Assembly: GCF_014170305.1 (NCBI RefSeq)
Contig: NZ_LZZT01000004.1
Span: forward strand, 62,001-126,000
Reading direction: 5' to 3'
Source of the DNA: Achromobacter sp. UMC71
GTDB taxonomy: Bacteria; Pseudomonadota; Gammaproteobacteria; Burkholderiales; Burkholderiaceae_B
Length of the DNA stretch: 64,000 bases
How positions within the stretch are numbered: the stretch's first letter is position 1; every line of letters begins with the position of its first letter. Shown here in pieces: positions 16,928-26,653 of the stretch. The position numbers were made by a program, and so were the translations under genes. The notes under the pieces are model-generated. The model was not told the origin of the DNA, did not search any database, and saw nothing but the letters and a program-made list of their open reading frames with translations.

Positions 16928-17465
16928 GCTCTACGCCCACGACGCGCCCGGCCCGCACCTGATCCGCAACGGCCGGCTGCAAGCCGACACCGCGCGCACC
17001 TTCGTGCCCGAACCCGAAGTGGCGGCCGAAGGCCAGGTGCCCAGCGACGAACCCGGCTGGATCGTGCCGCTGGCCACCTGGAAGGCTTCGCACGCCACGC
17101 TGCGCCGCCACCAGCACCCGGTGGCCGTGCTGCTGGCGCCCGATGCCGACCTGCGCGACCTGCTCGACGCCGACGGCACGCTCAACCCCGCCGGCATCGC
17201 CTTCATCGCGGTGGACTTTCCCGTCTACACCGATGGCCGCGGCTATTCGCTGGCCCAGTTGCTGCGCACCCGTTACCAATGGACGGGCGAGTTGCGTGCC
17301 GTCGGCGACGTGATGATCGACACCATCCACTACCAGGCGCGCGTCGGCTTCGACAGCTTCCTGGTCAAGCCGGGCCATGACCCGCGCAAGGCGCTGGAGG
17401 CGTTCAAGACCTTCACGGTCCACTACCAGAAGACCTACCGCGCTCCGGCGCCGGCCCAGGCCTGA
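16920..17465 (+). CDS. DUF934 protein, partner of the sulfite reductase
   Basis: This 181-residue soluble protein belongs to DUF934, found next to CysI-type reductases in beta-proteobacteria. Typical segments are VDFPVYTDGRGYSLAQLLRTRY and ELRAVGDVMIDTIHYQARVGFDSF. The ATG at 16920 has a perfect AGGAGG at 16909-16914 and overlaps the reductase stop by 8 bp, so the pair is coupled. The role is unproven; an accessory or electron-transfer function is assumed from gene order. Confidence 0.88.
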   Translation: MSELYAHDAPGPHLIRNGRLQADTARTFVPEPEVAAEGQVPSDEPGWIVPLATWKASHATLRRHQHPVAVLLAPDADLRDLLDADGTLNPAGIAFIAVDFPVYTDGRGYSLAQLLRTRYQWTGELRAVGDVMIDTIHYQARVGFDSFLVKPGHDPRKALEAFKTFTVHYQKTYRAPAPAQA

Positions 17466-17488
17466 TTCCCCGCTGCCCGGGTCGACGC

Positions 17489-17510
17489 AGGCCTGATCGC
17501 CGTCAGGCCT
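17489..17510. terminator. Hairpin between convergent DUF934 and IclR genes
   Basis: AGGCCTGA (17489-17496) pairs perfectly with TCAGGCCT (17503-17510) across a 6-base loop. The second arm overlaps the IclR stop codon. There is no T-run, so it is only a possible bidirectional terminator. Confidence 0.4.
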
Positions 17511-18297
17511 GCTCGCCCGGCATCGTCCAACGCTCTCGCTTGATCTCGTCCTGCGCCAGCTGCGCGCGGATCAGATCGGCAATGCTGCGCTGGCGCGGCG
17601 CCTGCATGCGGCTGATCAGACTGGACACGCTGACCGCCAGCCGCGGATAGCCGCTGGCATCGCACAGCGCCACCCCCACGCCCAGCACGCCCGGCACCGC
17701 GGCGTTGCCCACCACCGCCCAGCCGCGATCGCGGGTGTTCTCCACCAGGCGCCGCATCTGCGCCACCGTCATGCCGCCGTAAGCCCGCAGCGCCTGCTCG
17801 TTCTGCGCGATCACCTCGTCGGCCTCGTCCGCCGGCAACGCCCCCAGCAGCGCCAGCCCGGCCGCCCCCACCCCCAGCGGCTGGCGATGCCCCACGGTCA
17901 CGGCCAGCACCTGCACTGGATAGTTGCCCACCTCGCGATGCAGGCAAAGCGAATCGCCCCCCGCCCGGCAGATCAGAAAGGCCGAATCGCCGCTGACGTC
18001 GCTGATCTGCCGCAGCACGGGCCGCAGGCTGCGCACCGCCTGGGCGTGCGGGTCGCCGGCCATCATCACGCCCAGCTCCGCCATGCGCCAGCGCGGCGCA
18101 TCGGCCTCGCGCAACGCATAGCCCTCTTGGGCCAGCACATCCAGGTAGCGGTACACGGTGGACCGCTGCATGCCCGCCGCCCGCGCAATGTCCGTGACGT
18201 GCATACCGACGGCGCCGGCCTGGCGCAGCACGCCCAGCACCCGCAGCCCGCGCCGCAATACCCGGGGGCCGTCTCCTTCCGTCTCCATCTTGTTCAT
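17503..18297 (-). CDS. IclR-family transcriptional regulator
   Basis: This 264-residue protein has an N-terminal winged helix (VTDIARAAGMQRSTVYRYLDVLAQEGY, about residues 35-61) and the IclR effector domain (about 85-250). I chose the first of two close ATGs (MNKMET). It is divergent from the Bug/CoA-ligase operon at 18400, with a 17-bp imperfect palindrome between the genes, so it most likely controls that operon. Confidence 0.9.
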   Translation of the reverse strand: MNKMETEGDGPRVLRRGLRVLGVLRQAGAVGMHVTDIARAAGMQRSTVYRYLDVLAQEGYALREADAPRWRMAELGVMMAGDPHAQAVRSLRPVLRQISDVSGDSAFLICRAGGDSLCLHREVGNYPVQVLAVTVGHRQPLGVGAAGLALLGALPADEADEVIAQNEQALRAYGGMTVAQMRRLVENTRDRGWAVVGNAAVPGVLGVGVALCDASGYPRLAVSVSSLISRMQAPRQRSIADLIRAQLAQDEIKRERWTMPGEQA

Positions 18298-18364
18298 TTT
18301 CTGGACACCTTGCGTTGATGACGCGCCTATCAAAGCCCAATATGAAGTGGGGCAGGCAAAGATC

Positions 18365-18381
18365 TGTCCAAATATTAGACA
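18365..18381. promoter_or_regulatory. Candidate IclR operator, TGTC...GACA palindrome
   Basis: The 17-base sequence TGTCCAAATATTAGACA is an imperfect palindrome (outer TGTC/GACA perfect, A/T-rich centre). It lies 19-35 bp upstream of the Bug gene ATG and about 70 bp from the IclR ATG. Size and symmetry fit IclR-family sites. Confidence 0.55.
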
Positions 18382-18399
18382 AATAGGACGGAGACAACC

Positions 18400-19389
18400 A
18401 TGAAGACATTCAGCAAGCGGCTCACCGCCGCCGCGGCGGCCCTGGCCAGCGCCCTGACGCTGTGCGGCGCCGCCTCTGCCGCCAAGCCCTACCCCGAACG
18501 CCCCGTGACGCTGGTGGTCGGCTACGCCGCCGGCGGCGCCACCGACATCGTCGCCCGCCTGGTGGCCAAGGCCCTGACCGAAGAACTGGGCCAGACCATC
18601 GTGGTGGAGAACAAGACCGGCGCCAACAGCAACATCGGCGCCGAGATCGTCTCGCGCGCCGCGCCCGATGGCTACACGCTGTATGTCGGCTCCATCGCCA
18701 ACACCATCAACCGCACGCTGTACAGCCAGCTCAATTACGACTTCGTCAAAGACTTCAAGCCCATCGGCCTGTTGGCGACCATTCCGAACATCCTGGTGGT
18801 CAATCCCAAGGTGCCAATCAAGAGCGTGCAGGAATACATCGCCTACGCCAAGAAGAACCCCGGCAAGCTGACCTGCGCCTCGTCGGGCAGCGGCTCGTCC
18901 ATCCACCTGTCGTGCGAGCTGTTCAAGATGCGCACTGGCACCGACATCCTGCACGTGCCCTATCGCGGCAGCGGCCCGGCCGTGGCCGACCTGCTGGGCG
19001 GCCAGGTGGATTCCATGTTCGACAACCTGCCGTCGTCGCTGCCGCACGTGCAGGCGGGCAAGCTGCGCGCCATCGGCGTCACCTCGCCGCAGCGCCTGCC
19101 GGCCGTGCCCGACGTGCCGACGCTAGCCGAGTCCGGCCTGCCCGGCTTCGACGTGGAGTCCTGGTTTGGATTGATGGCGCCCGCCGGCACGCCGCAGGCC
19201 GTCGTCGACCGTCTGAACCAGGCCATGAACAAGGCCCTGGCCAATCCTGCGCTGCAAGCGTCCTACAAGCAATCCGGTTTCTACCCCCCGCAACCGCCCA
19301 ACACGCAGGAGACCTTCGCCAAGATGATCGCCAGCGAAATCGACAAATGGGGCGCCGTGGTCAAGAGCGCCGACATCAAAGCCAACTGA
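18400..19389 (+). CDS. Bug/TctC-family tripartite tricarboxylate transporter substrate-binding protein
   Basis: This 329-residue periplasmic protein has a signal peptide of about 27 residues (cleavage near ASA-AK). The Bug family start YPERPVTLVVGYAAGGATDIVARL follows, then later PYRGSGPAVADLLGGQVDSMFDN. Bug proteins bind carboxylates. No TctA/TctB membrane genes are in the operon, as usual for orphan Bug genes in this bacterial group. It leads an operon with a CoA ligase and a citryl-CoA lyase-like enzyme, so a hydroxy-di- or tricarboxylate ligand is plausible (inference). Confidence 0.9.
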   Translation: MKTFSKRLTAAAAALASALTLCGAASAAKPYPERPVTLVVGYAAGGATDIVARLVAKALTEELGQTIVVENKTGANSNIGAEIVSRAAPDGYTLYVGSIANTINRTLYSQLNYDFVKDFKPIGLLATIPNILVVNPKVPIKSVQEYIAYAKKNPGKLTCASSGSGSSIHLSCELFKMRTGTDILHVPYRGSGPAVADLLGGQVDSMFDNLPSSLPHVQAGKLRAIGVTSPQRLPAVPDVPTLAESGLPGFDVESWFGLMAPAGTPQAVVDRLNQAMNKALANPALQASYKQSGFYPPQPPNTQETFAKMIASEIDKWGAVVKSADIKAN

Positions 19390-19399
19390 GGAGTAGAGG

Positions 19400-20901
<1,502 letters not shown>

Positions 20902-20905
<4 letters not shown>

Positions 20906-21690
20906 ACACCCCCGAAACCCGCCTGTGCGCCCATCATCTGACCGGCATGTCGTACCGCGATGTCGACCTAGTTGAGGACCTGATCGGCAAGAAGAGCTTC
21001 ACCGACGTGATGATCATGCAGATCCTGGGACGCGAAGCGCGGCCAGTGGACATACGCATCGTGGACGCCGTGCTGGTCACGCTGATGGAACACGGCATGA
21101 CGCCCAGCGCCATCGCCACGCGGCTGATCTACATGAGCGCCCCCGAAAACCTGCAGGGCGCGGTGGCGTCCGGCCTGATGGCGGTGGGCAGCCAGTTCGT
21201 GGGCACCATGGAAAACTGCTCGCGCCTGTTGGACCGCATCCGCCAGGCCGCCGATGGCGCATCGGAAGCGCAGGCGATCGCCCGCGAATTCCGCCAAAGC
21301 CGCCAGGCGCTGCCCGGCTTCGGCCACCACCTGCACAAACCCGACGATCCGCGCTCGATCAAGCTGCTGGCGCTGGCCGAGGCCGAGCCGGATCTGCCGG
21401 GCGACTCGCTCAAGGCCTTGCGCCTGCTGGCCTCGGCGGTGAACGCGGTCTACGGCAAGCACATCACCATCAACGCCACCGGCGCGGTGGCCGCGCTGCT
21501 CAGCGAAATCGGCGTGCCCACGGCGCTGATGCGCGGCTTTGCCGTCATCTCGCGCGCCGCCGGCCTGGTGTCGCACATCGCCGAAGAGCAGCAAAGCCCC
21601 TCCGGCCGCTACATCTGGGAAACCATCGACCACGCCATTCCGTATGTCGGCAAGGGCAAGTCGCACCAGAACGGCGGGGGCGCGTCATGA
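20902..21690 (+). CDS. Citryl-CoA lyase-like protein (citrate synthase superfamily)
   Basis: This 262-residue protein belongs to the short, citryl-CoA lyase branch of the citrate synthase fold, much shorter than citrate synthase (about 430). Landmarks: PGFGHHLHKPDDPRS, KHITINATGAVAALLSEIG and the catalytic-region SRAAGLVSHIAEEQ. Such enzymes cleave (or form) a 3-hydroxyacyl-CoA to acetyl-CoA plus an oxo-acid. AAGGAG precedes the ATG; the gene overlaps its neighbours by 4 bp on both sides. With the CoA ligase it forms an activate-then-cleave pair. Confidence 0.85.
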
Positions 21691-22508
21691 CACCCGCGCC
21701 CGCGACACCCGGCGCCCGCCTGGCGGGCAAGGTCGTGCTGGTGGCGGGCGCCGGCGCGTCGGCCGCCGGCTGGAGCATCGGCAAGGCCAGCTGCGTGACG
21801 CTGGCGCGCCAGGGCGCCGCCATCGTCGCGCTGGACGCCAGCCTGGCGGCGGCCGAAGATGCGGCGCACGAGGTCGCGCAGGCCGGCGGCAGCGCCCTGC
21901 CGGTGCAGGCCGACGTGGCCGACCCGGATGCCATGCAGGCGGCGGTGGATGCGGCGCTGCGCCGTTATGGGCGCATCGACGCGCTGCAAGCCAACGCCGG
22001 CATCGGCCAGGTAGGCGGCCCGGAAGACATTTCGCTGCCGGACTGGGACCGCATCCAACGCGTCAACGTCACGAGCCTGCTTATCGCCACGCGCCTGCTC
22101 GCGCCGCTCATGCGCGCCCAGGGCGGCGGCGCCATCGTGACCGTGTCTTCCGTCGCCGGCATTCGCTACACCGGCTATCCACACCTGGCCTACAGCGTCA
22201 GCAAGGCGGCCGTGATTCATTTCGCGCGCATGGCGGCCCAGCAATACGCCGCCGATGGCATACGCGTGAACACGGTGATTCCCGGGCTGATCGACACGCC
22301 GCGTGTGGCCAAGAACGTGGCGCGCATGTTCGATGCCGACGACCTGCAAGCGGCCCGCGCGGCGCGCGACCGACAGGTGCCGATGGGCCGCATGGGCACG
22401 CCCTGGGAGGTCGCCAACGCAGTGGCGTTCCTGATGTCGGACGAGGCCTCCTACATCACCGGCACGGAATTGCTGGTCGATGGCGGACTGACGGGCAAGT
22501 ACGCGTAG
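21687..22508 (+). CDS. Short-chain dehydrogenase/reductase (SDR) of the CoA-ligase operon
   Basis: This 273-residue SDR has an unusual cofactor region VAGAGASAAGWSIGKA instead of TGxxxGIG. It reads QANAGIG where most have NNAG, and it has YSVSK as catalytic Tyr-x3-Lys. It ends GTELLVDGGLTGKYA. It overlaps the lyase stop as ATGA and is the last gene of the operon. It may oxidise a hydroxyl of the substrate before or after CoA activation (inference). Confidence 0.88.
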   Translation: MTPAPATPGARLAGKVVLVAGAGASAAGWSIGKASCVTLARQGAAIVALDASLAAAEDAAHEVAQAGGSALPVQADVADPDAMQAAVDAALRRYGRIDALQANAGIGQVGGPEDISLPDWDRIQRVNVTSLLIATRLLAPLMRAQGGGAIVTVSSVAGIRYTGYPHLAYSVSKAAVIHFARMAAQQYAADGIRVNTVIPGLIDTPRVAKNVARMFDADDLQAARAARDRQVPMGRMGTPWEVANAVAFLMSDEASYITGTELLVDGGLTGKYA

Positions 22509-22543
22509 GGCTGGGCACAAAACGCGGCAAGCGCCGAAGGCAC

Positions 22544-22650
22544 TCAGCGCTCGAAAGTCACGCCGATGGCGGCCAGCTCGCGCCGGATCTCGCCGGCCTC
22601 GTCGATGCGGCGGCCGGGTCATCCTGCGGATAGATCGTCAGCGAGGACAT
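22544..22650 (-). pseudogene. mtnD: Remnant of acireductone dioxygenase gene (5' fragment, frameshifted)
   Basis: On the minus strand from 22650 the translation reads MSSLTIYPQDDPAA, the typical opening of beta-proteobacterial acireductone dioxygenase (MtnD, methionine salvage). The frame then shifts by one: the continuing homology DEAGEIRRELAAIGVTFER is in the next frame and stops at TGA 22546-22544, where MtnD would continue with Trp. The fragment therefore equals about the first 38 residues of a protein of about 180, with at least one frameshift and no remainder. It starts 11 bp behind the metQ stop. The truncation point is close to the end of the Bug/CoA-ligase operon. Confidence 0.75.
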
Positions 22651-22661
22651 AGGCGCAGCGT

Positions 22662-23459
22662 CTACCAGGACGTGGTGTACGCGCCAGGGAACTGCTTGGC
22701 CACGAACGCCTTCACTTCCTCGGACTGGTAGGCCTTGATGAAACGCGCGACGCGCGGGTCGTTCTTGTTGTCTTCACGAGCGGCGATCACCACAGCCGCG
22801 AACGGGGCGTCCTTGCTTTCCAGCGCCAGCGCGTCCTTGGCGGGCGACAGGCCGGCCGGAATCGCGTAAGCCGAATTCACGGCGGCGGCGTCCACATCCG
22901 CCAGCGAATGCGGCAGCTGCGCCGCTTCGATCTCGACGAACTTCAGGTTCTTGGGATTCTCGACCACATCGAACAGCGATGCCGTCACGGTCACGCCGTC
23001 CTTCAGCTTGATCAGCTTGGCGGCCTGCAGCACCAGCAGCGCGCGGGCCCCGTTGGTCGGGTCGTTGGGGATCGCCACCTTGGCACCCGGCTTGAGCTCG
23101 TCCAGCGACTTCACGCGCTTGGAATAGATGCCCATCTGCTGCACCACCGCCGTGGCCACCGGTACCAGCTTGTAGCCGCGCGCCTTGTTCTGCGATTCCA
23201 GGAAAGGCTTGTGCTGGTAGATGTTCAGGTCCAGTTCCTTGGCATCCAGCGCGGCGTTGGGCTGGATGAAATCGCTGAACTCCACCAGCTTGACCTTCAG
23301 GCCCTGCTTGGCGGCCACCTGCTGCACCACTTCGCCGATCTGTGCATGCGGGCCGACGGTCACGCCGACCTTCAGTTCGGCGTCCTGCGCCAGGGCCGGC
23401 GCGGCGGCGGCGAATCCGATAAAAGTGGCAAGGGCGGCCAGGGTGTGGCGTAGGCGCAT
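22662..23459 (-). CDS. metQ: MetQ/NlpA-family methionine-binding protein (orphan)
   Basis: This 265-residue periplasmic binding protein matches MetQ, which delivers D/L-methionine to the MetNI ABC importer. Landmarks: LKVGVTVGPHAQIGEVVQ, FSDFIQPNAALDAKELDLNIYQH, IPNDPTNGARALLVLQ and PGAYTTSW at the end. The signal peptide (MRLRHTLAAL... ending ALAQD) has no lipobox Cys, unlike typical NlpA lipoproteins. No metN or metI is adjacent; the gene is followed only by the mtnD remnant. Confidence 0.9.
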   Translation of the reverse strand: MRLRHTLAALATFIGFAAAAPALAQDAELKVGVTVGPHAQIGEVVQQVAAKQGLKVKLVEFSDFIQPNAALDAKELDLNIYQHKPFLESQNKARGYKLVPVATAVVQQMGIYSKRVKSLDELKPGAKVAIPNDPTNGARALLVLQAAKLIKLKDGVTVTASLFDVVENPKNLKFVEIEAAQLPHSLADVDAAAVNSAYAIPAGLSPAKDALALESKDAPFAAVVIAAREDNKNDPRVARFIKAYQSEEVKAFVAKQFPGAYTTSW

Positions 23460-23545
23460 GAAAAGTCCCGACGAGGCAAACGAGTAAAGGAAGCCCCGGA
23501 TTCTAGTGACCGCGCTTCAAAACCGGAAGCGATGAATTTTCATAT

Positions 23546-23567
23546 TTATATGCATGAACGCATATAA
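23546..23567. promoter_or_regulatory. Perfect inverted repeat TTATATGC-N6-GCATATAA
   Basis: Two perfect 8-bp arms (23546-23553 and 23560-23567) lie in the region between divergent metQ (start 23459) and the DUF6817-like gene (start 23638). It may be an operator for a methionine-responsive or other regulator. TGAATTTTCA at 23533-23542 is a second small dyad nearby. Confidence 0.45.
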
Positions 23568-23637
23568 GACGCGCCGCCATGACAAGCCTGCGCCAGCGCG
23601 ACACAATAGCGGCTGTATCCCATTACCTGCTACGCCC

Positions 23638-24711
23638 ATGTCCACCCCTACCGACCTTCATCCACACGCCCGCGCCCTGCTGGCCGACCACTACGCCGCG
23701 GTAGATGCCGACCTGCCCGTCCTGCTCGACCTGCTGTTTGCCCGCAGCGCTGGCGAAGACTGGCACAAGGCCGGCACCTTCAAGCATCACCTGCTGGGCG
23801 TCTACCGCACCCTCACGCTCTGGAACCAGCCGCGCGAAGTCCGCCTGCTGGGCCTGTTCCACAGCGTCTACGGCAACGAATACGTCGACCTGACCCTGTT
23901 CGACCGCGAACGCGAGCGCAACACCCTGCGAGACGTGCTGGGCGCCGAAGCCGAAGAATGGGTCAGCCTGTTCTGTGCCATGCCGCGCACCAAGTTCGTC
24001 CAGGCCGTGCTGCAGGGCCAGGGCGCGGGCCCCGATGGCCTGACGCTCGAAAGCGCCGACGGCCAGGTCTTCACCTTCACGCCGCGCCAGGTCGCCGCCT
24101 TCATCGTGGTGTCGGCCGCCGACATCGGCGAACAATGGCACAGCTGGCAAGACGAAATCTTCGCCGGCTATCCGCAGCAGCAGCGCCGCGATCTGAAGAC
24201 GAACTGGGCCGCGTCGCTGTGGCCGGGGCCGCTCAAGCCGCCGTCAAACATCCTGTCGATGCTGTCGCACCTGCTGGCACCGCTCGCCACGCTGCCGGCG
24301 GGCACCGGCATTCCCGTGCCCCCCGCCTTCGACCACTGCCGCGCCACGCTCACGCCGCGCGACGAAGCCGCCGCCAGCGCCCTGTACTGGCAGGTCGTCA
24401 CGCGTATGCAACCGCTGACCGAAATGGACAGCGCCCGCCACATGCTCGAAGCCGCGGTCGAACACAATCCGTGGGTGGGCGAGCCGCGCCTGCTGCTGGC
24501 CCAGCTTGCCTTGACGGCTGGCGACTTTGACGCGGCAGAGCACCATGCCACGGCAGGCTTGGCCGCGCTGCAAGCCTGGGGCACCGCCTGGGACAAGCGC
24601 ATCGAATGGGCTGGTTGGATGGCCTGGGCGCGTATCGAATTGCAGAATGCGCGCGCCCGCCGCTGGCCCGAGAACCTGGCCGCGCTGAACGGGCTGGGAC
24701 TGGTCGAATAG
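23638..24711 (+). CDS. DUF6817-like protein
   Basis: This 357-residue cytoplasmic protein has an N-terminal helical domain with the pattern FKHHLLGVYRTLTLW and LLGLFHSVYGNEYVD (about residues 45-85). These His-rich motifs are typical of DUF6817 and reminiscent of HD-type domains. A C-terminal part from about 270 looks TPR-like (EAAVEHNPWVGEPRLLLAQLAL, FDAAEHHATAGLAALQAW). The function is unknown. I chose ATG 23638 (MSTPTDLH); an in-frame upstream ATG at 23554 adds a basic stretch with no homology. Confidence 0.72.
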   Translation: MSTPTDLHPHARALLADHYAAVDADLPVLLDLLFARSAGEDWHKAGTFKHHLLGVYRTLTLWNQPREVRLLGLFHSVYGNEYVDLTLFDRERERNTLRDVLGAEAEEWVSLFCAMPRTKFVQAVLQGQGAGPDGLTLESADGQVFTFTPRQVAAFIVVSAADIGEQWHSWQDEIFAGYPQQQRRDLKTNWAASLWPGPLKPPSNILSMLSHLLAPLATLPAGTGIPVPPAFDHCRATLTPRDEAAASALYWQVVTRMQPLTEMDSARHMLEAAVEHNPWVGEPRLLLAQLALTAGDFDAAEHHATAGLAALQAWGTAWDKRIEWAGWMAWARIELQNARARRWPENLAALNGLGLVE

Positions 24712-24744
24712 ATTTTGCCGCAGCGGCGCTGGCCGCCGCGCCAC

Positions 24745-25308
24745 TTACTTCGTGCCTTCCCAGTGCGGGCCAGGCACGTGGATATCGAACAGTTCCAGCA
24801 CGCGGGCCACGGTGTGGTCCACCATTTCCTCGATGCTGGCGGGGCGGTGATAAAACGCCGGCAGCGGCGGAAACACGATGCCGCCCATTTCGGTCACGGC
24901 CGTCATGTTGCGCAGGTGCGCCAGGTTGAAGGGGGTTTCGCGCACCATCATCACCAGGCGCCGGCGTTCTTTCAAGGTCACGTCGGCCGCACGGGTGATC
25001 AGGTTATCCGACAGGCCGTGGGCCACGGCCGCCAGCGTGCGCATCGAACACGGCACAATGACCATGCCCGCCGTCTGGAACGCGCCGCTGGCCAGCGTGG
25101 CGCCCACGTCGCGCACGCTGTGCACGTGGTCGGCCAGTGCGTAGACATCATGGCGGCTGACATCGAGCTCGTGCTTGATGTTCAGCACGCCCGACGCCGA
25201 CACCACCAGGTGCGTCTCGACATCGTCCACGCCGCGCAGCGCCTGCAGCATGCGCACCGCGTAGAGAGAGCCCGTGGCCCCCGTGATGCCGATAACCAGA
25301 CGCCTCAC
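24745..25308 (-). CDS. ubiX: Flavin prenyltransferase UbiX
   Basis: This 187-residue flavoprotein makes prenylated FMN, the cofactor of UbiD-type decarboxylases. Motifs: ITGATGSLYAVRML at the N terminus, VVSASG, VPCSMRTLAAVAHGLSDNLITRAADVTLKERR, and the closing VDHTVARVLELFDI. No ubiD gene is in the window. It is the last gene of the hemA-prfA-prmC-grxD-ubiX array, 4 bp after grxD. Confidence 0.93.
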   Translation of the reverse strand: MRRLVIGITGATGSLYAVRMLQALRGVDDVETHLVVSASGVLNIKHELDVSRHDVYALADHVHSVRDVGATLASGAFQTAGMVIVPCSMRTLAAVAHGLSDNLITRAADVTLKERRRLVMMVRETPFNLAHLRNMTAVTEMGGIVFPPLPAFYHRPASIEEMVDHTVARVLELFDIHVPGPHWEGTK

Positions 25309-25312
25309 GGGA

Positions 25313-25639
25313 TCAGGCCGTGGCGCCGGATTGCTCCAGCAGCGTCTTCAGTTCGCCGGATTCGTTCATCTCGTTCATGATGTCCGAGCCGCCGATGAAT
25401 TCACCAGCCACATACAGCTGCGGAATCGTGGGCCAGTTGGAGAATTCCTTGATGCCCTGGCGGACTTCGTCGTCCTCCAGCACATTCACGGTGACCAGCT
25501 TCTTCACGCCACAGCCCTTGAGGATCTGGATGGCCTTGCCGGAAAAGCCGCATTGCGGGAACTGGGCAGTGCCCTTCATGAACAGCACCACGGGGTGCTG
25601 GGTCACGGTTTCGCGGATGAATTCTTGAACGTCGCTCAT
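25313..25639 (-). CDS. grxD: Monothiol glutaredoxin (Grx4/GrxD family)
   Basis: This 108-residue monothiol glutaredoxin coordinates and transfers [2Fe-2S] clusters with glutathione. The active site is CGFS in [10 protein letters not shown]. Other fold residues include [19 protein letters not shown] with the cis-Pro. I chose the ATG giving [10 protein letters not shown]; an in-frame ATG 12 codons upstream has no homology. Confidence 0.93.
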   Translation of the reverse strand: MSDVQEFIRETVTQHPVVLFMKGTAQFPQCGFSGKAIQILKGCGVKKLVTVNVLEDDEVRQGIKEFSNWPTIPQLYVAGEFIGGSDIMNEMNESGELKTLLEQSGATA

Positions 25640-25811
25640 GGTGGTCTCTTGGACAGGCATAACGGAATACGCCAATTATAGGTACAGGCGGCAAAACCGC
25701 CCCGAATCCCCCCGCCCGGATCCGGAAATGGGGCGGCCGGCAGTTACAAATCGGCCGGGCGGCGCCGGGGCCAAGGGCAGCGAGTCCCCCGAGGCAGCGC
25801 CAGATCCCGCG

Positions 25812-26639
25812 TCAGCGGCGGCTCGGCCAGCGCCCACCGGAAATACGCTCGATGCCCGCCAGGTCATGGCGGCTGTGCACGTCGTCAAAGCCCGCCGCCG
25901 CTAGCAGCGTCCGCACCGCCTCGGCCTGGTCCCAGCCGTGCTCTATCCACAGCGAGCCACCCGCCTTCAGATGGCGATGCGCGCCTGCCACGATGCGGCG
26001 CAGGTCTTGCAGGCCGTCGGCCTCGTCCGTCAGCGCGCCGCGCGGCTCGAAGCGCACGTCGCCCTGGCCCAGGTGCGGATCGTCGCTGGCGACATAGGGC
26101 GGATTCGACACGATCAGGTCAAAGCCCTCGCCCGCCGGCACGGCGTCGTACCAGCTGCCTTCCACGAAGCGCAGCGATGCCGTCAACTCCCAGGCGTTGG
26201 CGGCGGCCACCGCCAGCGCCTTGGCGCTGACGTCGCTGGCCATCACCCGCGCATCGCGGCGCGCCAACGCGATGGAAATCGCGATCGCACCGCTGCCGGT
26301 GCCCAGGTCCAGCACCGCGGGCGCGGCCAGTCCGGCCACGCATTCCAGCGCCGTTTCCACCAGCACCTCGGTATCGGGACGTGGAATCAGCACGTCGGGC
26401 GTCACCCGGAACACATGCCCCATGAACTCGCGCTGGCCCACCAGATACGCCATCGGCTCGCCCGCCAGGCGGCGCTGTGCCAGCGCCTCGTAGGCCGTGG
26501 CCGTCTCCGGCGTCAGCGGATCGGTATCGTGCGCCAGCAGCCAGGCGCGCGGCTTGGCCAGCACGTGTTCGAGCAGCATGCGCACTTCCAGGCGCGGCAG
26601 GCGGTCGTCCAGCAGCAGGCTCTTGATCTGGGCGGTCAT
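25812..26639 (-). CDS. prmC: Peptide chain release factor N5-glutamine methyltransferase PrmC (HemK)
   Basis: This 275-residue SAM-dependent methyltransferase modifies the Gln of the GGQ motif of release factors. N-terminal helical domain about 1-75; SAM motif I VLDLGTGSGAIAISIAL; catalytic NPPY in IVSNPPYVA. The tail SLWIEHGWDQAEAVR is typical. It lies 14 bp downstream of prfA, whose product is its substrate. The ATG at 26639 gives a length normal for PrmC; the frame is open further upstream across prfA. Confidence 0.93.
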   Translation of the reverse strand: MTAQIKSLLLDDRLPRLEVRMLLEHVLAKPRAWLLAHDTDPLTPETATAYEALAQRRLAGEPMAYLVGQREFMGHVFRVTPDVLIPRPDTEVLVETALECVAGLAAPAVLDLGTGSGAIAISIALARRDARVMASDVSAKALAVAAANAWELTASLRFVEGSWYDAVPAGEGFDLIVSNPPYVASDDPHLGQGDVRFEPRGALTDEADGLQDLRRIVAGAHRHLKAGGSLWIEHGWDQAEAVRTLLAAAGFDDVHSRHDLAGIERISGGRWPSRR

Positions 26640-26653
26640 GGCGGCGCGGCGCG

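Noticed and set aside
22544-22650. Treating the mtnD-like stretch as a small functional gene
   Set aside because: The homology changes frame inside 107 bp and ends at residue 38 of a roughly 180-residue enzyme, so it is a remnant.
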